Assembly: GCA_033439265.1 (NCBI GenBank)
Contig: JAVTVX010000027.1
Location: forward strand, 9,625,001 to 9,689,000
Length of the DNA stretch: 64,000 bases
Origin: Dillenia suffruticosa
Lineage: Eukaryota > Streptophyta > Magnoliopsida > Dilleniales > Dilleniaceae
Direction of reading: 5' to 3'
The position numbers and the translations under genes are program-made. The notes under the pieces were generated by a model. It saw only the letters and a program-made list of their open reading frames with translations. It was not told the origin of the DNA and searched no databases. The number at the start of each line of letters is the position of its first letter. Positions within the stretch are counted from its first letter, which is position 1. Shown here piece after piece: positions 56,800 to 64,000 of the stretch.

Positions 56800-59158
56800 T
56801 CACTTGTTTCATCTGTTTCTATATTTAATGACATGAATTTCTCTGATTGGAGTGAGCAAGTCCAGTTTCACTTAAGTATTTAGAATATGGATTTGGCACT
56901 TAAAGTAAAGAAGCCAGTTGCTTTTATTGATTCTAGTATTTGGAAAGATCAAACAGATTAACCTTAATGTTTATGCAAATGAAAGTTGCAAACAACATAA
57001 AAGGTGCTTTTTTAAAACCGACAATGCTAAGGAATTCATGAATTTTGAGGAACAACTCTCAAACTACTAATAAATATCCTGCCAGTATACTGATGAGCAC
57101 ATTGACCGCCATGAATATGTTGATATAAACATGTCCTAGATGACAAATTTAGCAGCAAAATTAAGGATTTTGGGATAGGTGCGGATAAGTGCTTTTTAGT
57201 ACAATTTATTCTTAATTCCTTCCCACTTGAGCAATATGATCCATTCCAAATAAATTACAACACTGTTAAGAATAAGTAGAATATAAATGAATTGGTCAGT
57301 AATCATACTCAAGAGAAGACAAGATTAAAGAATTAGAAACTCATTTTGTTCATCTTTTAAGTCATCAAGAAGTTGGAAAGATTTTGAAAAGGTGGTAAAA
57401 ACAAGGTGAAATGTTTACACAACCTGAATGAATCTTCTAAAGCTATTCACAAGAAAGAATATGGAGGTATTAAATGTCACCTTTTATAATAAAATGGGAC
57501 ATTTAAAGAAAAATTGCCTTAAATATAAAGTTTGCTTTGAAAAGAAAGGTAAATATTATACTTTAGTATGTTTTGAATCTAACTTTATTGAAATTTTGTA
57601 TAATATTTGGTAAATTGATTTTGGTGCTACCACTCATATTTCAAATACGATGTTGGGAATGCGAAATAGAAACCAAGTTTCAATTGAACGCATTGATACT
57701 TATCGATTAAAGTTAGATATCAGGCATTATTTGGATTTGTTTCGAACGCTTTATGTACCTACATTTTTCCGTGATTTATTTATTTTTGACAAAACTTAAT
57801 GTAGCAACTTTTTCATTTAAGTTTGGTTCTGAATGTTTTAGTTTATTCAAAAATAATAATTTTTTTGGTTCAATATTATTACGTGATGGTCTCTACAAGT
57901 TTTAACTTGATGAAATTTTTGCTGAGACCTTAATGACCATGTATCATAATGTTATAATGAAATGTGGTTTGACTAACAAAAATTTTGCTTACTTGTGGCA
58001 TAAACATTTAGGTCATATATCCAAGAAAATGATGCAACGATTAGTAAAGAATGAAATTTTATCAAATTTGGATTTTACTAATCTTAGCATATGTATTAAC
58101 TATATTAAAGGAAAATAGACAAAATACAATAGGAAAGAAGTCACAAGAAACACATAGTTTTCTTGAAATTATACACATTGATATATGTTGTCTTTTTGAT
58201 GCTCTACTTTTGATAGAGAAAAATATTTATTATATTTATTGATGATTTTTCACGTTATTGTTATATGTATCCATTTTATGTAAAGTCTCAATCGACTGAT
58301 GCAGTTGAGGTGTATTTTAAAGAGGTTGAGAGGCAATTTGATAAAAAAGTGAAAATTGGTAAGTTGAAATAAATACGGTGAATATTATGAAAAATATTAT
58401 GAATCAGAACAATATCTAAATCCATTTGCCAAATTTCTTAAAAGACATGGCATTTGTGCTCAATTAATAATGCCAGGTATATCACGTCAAAATGGTATTA
58501 TAAAAAGGCATAACCATAACTTAATGGAAAATGGTTAGTAGTATGTTAAATCATTCATCTTTACCCTCATTATTATGAATGTATGCATTAAAGATCACAA
58601 TGTATTTACTTAAATGGGTTCCCAGAAACCAGTTCCAAGGACACCTTTTGAATAGTGGACATGAACGAAGCCCAACTACATATTTGGGGTTGCCTGACAG
58701 ATGTTAGAGTTTAGAAACCGCAGGAAAAGAAATTGAATTTTAATACAATAAACGAATACTTTATTAGATATCCAAAAATGTCCAAGGGGTATAGATTTTA
58801 TTTGCCTAACCATAGTATAAGAATCGTTGAATCTGAAAAAGCAAGATTCATTGATAATAGTGGCATTAGTAGGAGTGATAGAATAAATGACATTCAAGAA
58901 AATATAGTGAACACGCTTCTACCCAAAATTTCCACAATTGTTGTTCCTGCAACTTTAGTTCAGGTTAATAACAATCAAGAACAACAAATCAATGATCAAC
59001 CATTTTATAATAAGAATGTCAATAATGAACCTGCTATCAATGAACCACAAGGAATGACATTAAGAAGACTTCAAAGAGATAAAAAGTCTGCAATTTCTGA
59101 TGACTATGTGTTAGATTTAATTGTTACAAAGCGGAAGCATGTTAATTTTTTGAAATAA
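56800..59158 (+). mobile_element. Ty1/copia remnant (copia-3): gag, protease, integrase
   Basis: On the + strand: gag from about 56830 (FNDMNFSDWSEQVQFHL, AKEFMNFEEQ-like, FGIGADKCFLVQFILNSFPL with EQYDPFQINYN at 57170-57270), a knuckle-like KMGHLKKNC (57494-57520), protease IDFGATTHISNTM (57616-57655; the usual DSG is DFG), a pre-integrase block LWHKHLGHISKKMMQRLVKN (57977-58050), integrase core pieces (FIDDFSRYCYMYPF at 58240, FLKRHGICAQLIMPGISRQN at 58435-58495), and the GKL end at 58733-59158 (KMSKGYRFYLPNHSIRIVES, MTLRRLQRDKKSAISDDYV). Homology stops at the - strand copia copy next to it, so RT and RNase H are missing. Frames shift several times. Confidence 0.8.
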
Positions 59159-59159
59159 T

Positions 59160-61966
59160 TAAAAGATCCAGATTTACGGGTATATCTTAGTGAATAAATA
59201 TCGACAATCAGGGAACCACGATACTTTTCTCGTCGATCTCACAGTTAGGATGATAACTACGTCAAACGAGTTATCATTGCAACGTCACAACGTCACAACG
59301 TCACAACGTCACAACGCTCAATCCGGTGATAAAAGTGACGTAAAAATTCTCTACACGGAATTTTTCCTAAACCCTCAATGAATCTCTCTCTAGAGAATTC
59401 GAATATCACTCAAAATGAAAGTTTGTTTTTGTCTCAATGTGTGTTCAACCTTCTTGTTAAAGTTCTTCCATTCACTCCATTAAGAAGATACACACTCACA
59501 TAGGATAAAATTAGAGGAGAAGTTAAGAAGAAGTAGAGAAGTTGGGGATAATCAGTTAACCACCATTATCCCTAACTTTAAAATTTAAATTTAAACAAAT
59601 TTTATTATTAAGGTAAATACTCCATGTGGGCATATTTACCTACATCTCCTACTTGCACACGAGGGAATTTTTTATATCCATCACAAGATCACAACTTACG
59701 CAAACTTTATATCACCCTGTTGGACTTTTATATAGGATTGGATTTCGTGCGACTAGCGAGTACACCTGCAAGTAAAGACTTCTCGATGCACCTGTTAAGA
59801 TGATTGAGGAGTCATCGTTAGTACCAAAAAGAACTCGCTAAATCTCAGAATCAATGCAATTATATCTATCGAGCCACTTTTCTCAACGAAAGTGATCTCC
59901 AATCATTGCTCAACTGTATATTCACTATTATATTGAATCCCAACATAGATAAACATAATAGACCGGTCGGTGAATACTATATAATAATGCAATGCCAATT
60001 GATTTTCCTTTTCCCAAACTCTTGAATCCATTAGGTTCAATTCAGTTGTTTTTCTTGACTTGTCTCTTAGACTTCAATTTATTTTTCAGGTCATGGATAA
60101 ACAGACTAAAGTAGCAAATATTAAACCAAGAGTTCTAGAAACAGCTGAAAGTAATAAAGGTATAAGAGATTCCGCCCAATAGATCTCAAGTCTTACATAA
60201 TGGGGATGAAGATTTTGATCATAATATCATCTCAAATAATAACTTCCACTATCCCATTGTTGTCTTATCACATGTAGTATGAAACACGTACCACAGTATT
60301 ATTCTCCCATCTCTCAAAAGGGTATATATCAGATTTTTGTAATACTGTACAAATATGGGACTCAATCTACATATAAAACTTTACCCAGAGATCTCAGAGA
60401 GAATATCTCAGAAACAATATCACTAGACGCAGGTGATATCTAAAATCTCAAATCTGACTACTTACAAGCAACATGAATGTGAGTATGTCCATATCGGTCA
60501 TAATACATATGACCTCATCCGAATACATATCAGGATGACTTATATTCTAGTGGGGCTACTTTCAAAATCTCTTACAACTCAGAGCTGGAGGTGGTCACTC
60601 GTGTGAAAGAGTCGATTTTGCCTGCTTAAAATATCTTTTCACATCACATCAAAGTATATATGATCAGAAACAAGTGCATTAAAATAAAGAATATAATCTC
60701 ATATGTGACTAAATAATGCACAAGAATAATATATATAAAGGTAATAAGTATCAATATTATCAATTCAGTACAAATTGAAAAATGTGAAAATAAATACAAA
60801 CTCAATGACTCTCTATGTCCTACAAAAGAGTTTCTAGCAATGGGTTTGGTGAAGCGGTCAGCCACCATACTGTGTGTAGAAATGTACTTGACGGTCATTT
60901 TACCCTTCTCGATAATATCTCTTATGAATTATATCTGGTATCAATGTGTTTACTCTTACTATGATACTTAGGGTCTCGAGTATATGCGATAGCGATCTGA
61001 TTATCACTCGCTTTCCACTATCTACCATAATCCTTAAGTCATCTAATAGTTTTTGGAGCTAAATGCTCTCCTGAACTACGACTGAACAAACCACAAACTC
61101 AGCCTATATCGTAAATAGAGTTACATAAGTTTGTTTCTTACTACTCTAAGAATTAGCTCCACCATTGACCAAGAAGGCAAAACTTGATGTTGATTTGTAT
61201 TTATCTAGATCACCGCACCAATCGGCATCTGAATATCCCACAAAGCGTAAATCACCTCCTCCCTAACATAAGAAGAAACTCGCAGTTCCCTTGAGATATC
61301 TTAAAATCCTTTTCACTACTCTCCAGTGACCTATTCCAAGATTTGATTGATATCTATTCATCAGACAGACTACATAATAAATATCTAGTCGTATGCACAA
61401 TATCGCGTACATTAAACTTTCCATTGCACTGGAATACAAGATTTTGTTTATTTCCCTTGCTTCTTCCTAAGTTTTAGGGCACATTTCAAGATTCAGGTTA
61501 TCACACTTGGCGATAGGAGTATCTATGAGATTACAATCACTTATTCAAAAGTGCTCGAAAATCTTTCTAATGTTGGTCTCTTATGAAAGAGCCAACATTC
61601 ATCTCGAACAATTTCTCTGGATCTTAACTCCAAGGATGAACTCAACTTCACCCATATCCTTCATGTCGAAACTCGATGATAACCATATCTTAATAGTCAT
61701 CAGATACTCAATGTTATTCTCAACCAATATTATATCATTCACATATATGGACAAGATCACAAAAGAGTTATTAAAATATATCAGATAGAAATAATGATTC
61801 TCCTCGATCATTGTAAAATCATAAAATATCACCTACTCATGAAATCTCAATATTACCGCCTAGATGACTACTTTAGACCGTATATCAAATTCCGAAATCA
61901 ATAGACCTTATGCTCCTGATCTACTAGAATAAACTTAGAGGATGCTCCATGTAGATCTCCTCATCC
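59160..61966 (-). mobile_element. Truncated Ty1/copia copy (copia-2), relative of copia-1
   Basis: A 3' LTR (about 59160-59644) resembles the copia-1 LTR; its polypurine tract (TGCAAGTAGGAGA on the minus strand) follows at 59645-59657. The RNase H end reads VKYISTHSMVADRFTK (60894-60850), with SDADWCGDLDKYKSTSSFAF near 61230-61170. RT parts lie at 61832-61599 (SIYVNDIILVENNIEYLM, FDMKDMGEVEFILGVKIQ). The active site is YVND (first Asp changed). The order matches copia-1 until 61966, where homology to copia-1 (near 16353) stops at the AT-rich element. Integrase, gag and the 5' LTR are missing, and no target duplication could be found. Confidence 0.85.
59280..59320. repeat. Four tandem AACGTCAC units in the copia-2 LTR
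   Basis: AACGTCAC is repeated four times and followed by AACGCTCAATCC. The copia-1 LTRs have a single AATATCACAACG at the same place. Confidence 0.9.
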
Positions 61967-63725
61967 AAAATTTTTCGTCGCTAATTAGTTATAAAAATTT
62001 TCCGTCGCTAAATTTGTCGCTAATTAGTCACGGAAAAAAATATTTATCAGAAAATTTAGTAACGAATTCGAAAATTCATGGCTATATTTGTCACTAATTA
62101 GCCATAAAAAAATATTCGTAGTAAAATTCATTGCTAATTAGTTAAAAAAATATTCGTAACTAAATTTGTCGTTAAATATTACTGGTATTTCAAAATTTAT
62201 GACTAATTTCATAACTAAATTTCTTATATACTCTATTAGAAAATATTTTCAACCGTATCTCTCTTTTTAATCTATTTTAAATAACAAAATCGAATTGAAT
62301 ACATAATGAATATTACAAGTCTCATCAAATTGATAATTTTTAAGAATAAATAATTCAACAAATCTGTAACAAACAATTTTCAATTACTCACGATTGTCGA
62401 GTTCACTCTTCATATTTTAAGTCTTCTACGTCCGTTCGCCTCTCTAATATAATTCAAATATTTTTAAAAGTTCAGTTGTTTATCTTCATTTGTTATCATC
62501 ACAGCAAAGAATATAGTAAATCATAAATCCATATTCGGTGATCCATCTCATCTGGTAAGTATATCTAACAATAGTTTTTGAAAAATGATGACAGTGAGAC
62601 GAATGGCTACTGATAGGCGGCTGTCCATTTATAGGCTATTCTATGGTATCAAAAAAATAAATAAAAAAGAAAAAGAATAATAAGAGAATAAAATAAAAGA
62701 AAAAATAATAGAATAAAATATAAAATGCTAATTAAAAAAAAATATTAACTTAGCGACGGATTTAGTATTTTATATTTTATTTTATTTTATTATTCTAAAT
62801 TAAAAAAATCATATTTATTATTTTATAATATTTTAAATAATATTTTAAAATAAAATTTTATTTTTTTAAAGAATAATATTATTTTATTTTTAAAAATTTT
62901 TATTATTTTATTTTAAATTAGTATTTTATTATTTTATAACAAATTAGTATTTTATATTATTTTATTATTATTAATAAAATGTGAGCGTAAGTTAACAAAT
63001 TAAAAGAAATCATATTAATAGGGTGTTTGGGGCGTGTGCGGGCACTTGAGTGCGTGGCAGTGGGGTTGGAGCGCGTGCTTGCTAAATTTAGCGACGAAAT
63101 CCCAAATCGTCGCTAATTAAATATAATATTAATATTATAATTAAATAAAATATAAAATTAGCAATGAAAATTTCAATTCCGTCACTAATTAAATATATAA
63201 TTAAATAAAATAAAATATTAATATAATAATTATATAAAATATATATAAATTACAAAATATAAATTAGCGACAGATTTGATGACGAAAATCCCAAATCCGT
63301 GGCTAATTAAATATATAATTAAATAAAATAAAATATTAATATAATAATTAAATAAAATATATATAAATTATAAAATATAAATTAGTGACGGATTTGTAGG
63401 ATCCGTAACTAATTAAATAAAATAAAATATTAATATAATAGTTAAATAAAATATATATAAATTATAAAATATAATATTAATATAATAATTAAATAAAATA
63501 TAACTACAAATTTAACAACGAAAATTCTAAATCTATCGCTAAATTTAAGGACGAAAATTAAGTATCCGTTACTAATTTTAGCGACGAAAAATTATTTATC
63601 GCTAAATCCGTCACTATTTTAGTAATAAATTTCTAGTTTTCGTTGCTAAATTTTTTTGATGTGTTATTAGCGATAAAAAAATTTTTATCACTAAATCTAT
63701 CGTTAAAACTGTATTTTTTTGTAGT
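61967..63725. mobile_element. AT-rich non-autonomous DNA element, CACTA-like
   Basis: The element is filled with TTAGCGACGAAA/TTTCGTCGCTAA motifs near both ends (61970-62170 and 63510-63700). Such short motifs in both orientations near the ends are typical of CACTA (En/Spm) elements. The right end, read on the minus strand, is AACTACAAAAAAATACAG, close to the usual CACTACAAAAAAA terminus. The left end lacks that terminus, so it is truncated or rearranged. No transposase is present. The centre is almost pure A/T with a small GC-rich island at 63021-63080. Confidence 0.5.
63180..63510. repeat. Tandem AT-rich units of about 105-120 bp
   Basis: Three units start near 63180, 63299 and 63404. Each opens with CGTNRCTAATTAAATA and contains AATATTAATATAATA, then ATATATATAAATTA, then AATTAGYGACRGATTTG-like sequence; the third lacks the last part. 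Confidence 0.8.
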
Positions 63726-63918
63726 TACAGACTTGTACCAGCCATACGTGGAAGAAACTATCTCAAGTAAATGATGTGAACCATCATTACTCAGATTAAT
63801 TTTTTCTCTTAATATTAATTTAATGATATAGTTAATGCAGAGGAGATTTTGTGATATAAGAAATTGTGCACATTATGATTTTTCTTATTGAACTTATGAC
63901 AATAATATCATATGAGCT
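63726..63918 (+). other. Non-coding tail before a copia 3' LTR
   Basis: No domain is recognisable. Position suggests the 3' untranslated part of a + strand copia element, possibly the remainder of copia-3, but this cannot be shown. Confidence 0.35.
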
Positions 63919-64000
63919 AAGTGGGAGAATGTAAAATCAATTAATGTGGCTCACACAATATTTCCCAACCACTTGACTTGGCCTGTAACCTGTGCCATGC
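63919..64000 (+). mobile_element. Copia polypurine tract and start of a 3' LTR (runs off window)
   Basis: AAGTGGGAGAA at 63919-63929 is the standard plant copia polypurine tract. It is followed at 63930 by TGTAAAATCAATTAATGTGG, an LTR start. Only 71 bp of the LTR are in the window. Confidence 0.7.

Noticed and set aside
59160..61966. A second complete copia element
   Set aside because: No second LTR, no gag and no target duplication; it ends abruptly in RT.
1..64000. tRNA, rRNA, snoRNA or microRNA genes
   Set aside because: No A/B-box pair with cloverleaf or other conserved RNA signature was seen by eye; a covariance-model scan (tRNAscan-SE, Infernal with Rfam) would be decisive.

Overview
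This window is nuclear DNA of a flowering plant, probably a eudicot; the species cannot be named from the sequence. It is AT-rich and intron-containing, and most of it is layered LTR retrotransposons. Only two pieces look like host genes. One is the last two exons of a CHFR-like E3 ubiquitin ligase (+ strand, 1859-2161). The other is a complete four-exon patellin gene (- strand, 23470-25572) of 484 codons, with a CRAL-TRIO/SEC14 lipid-binding domain and a GOLD domain. Everything else that codes is transposon-derived and broken by stops and frameshifts.

Layout. 1-1110: LINE remnant (-), probably in an intron of the CHFR-like gene. 2780-13245: two inverted arms (2780-3130 and 12645-13245). Between them lie a plant-mobile-domain (PMD) pseudogene split into oppositely oriented pieces (3140-3275 minus, 10380-12420 plus), an old LTR fragment (3747-4480), and a gag-only Ty3/gypsy element, here called B (4481-10379). 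13588-20436: structurally complete Ty1/copia element (-) with 489-bp LTRs and TSD TTATA. 20442-27296: the patellin locus with its flanks. 27302-34413: Tat-like Ty3/gypsy element D (-) with 821/824-bp LTRs and TSD ATAAT. D has gag-protease but no visible pol, carries an antisense ORF on the + strand, and holds a tandem array of about 61-bp units. 35279-55395: Ty3/gypsy element C (+) with 2.7-kb LTRs and TSD ATTTT. Inside it, at 38066-47798, sits a second complete Ty3/gypsy element A (+) with 2.5-kb LTRs and TSD TTTAA. 56800-63725: a + strand copia gag-protease-integrase remnant, abutted by a - strand copia relative of the 13.6-kb element, which is itself cut off by an AT-rich CACTA-like non-autonomous element. 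63919-64000: polypurine tract and first bases of another copia 3' LTR.

How the parts work together. The retroelements are at different stages of decay. None has an intact polyprotein, and every reverse transcriptase active site that can be read carries Asp-to-Asn changes. A, B and C are related families with long LTRs that share sequence motifs, and they read like Tekay/Del-type chromoviruses. The most informative oddities are the gag-only Tat-like element with its antisense ORF, the inverted arms around the split PMD gene, and two tiny insertions flanked by direct repeats. I found no convincing prokaryote-type system, CRISPR array, tRNA or rRNA gene.
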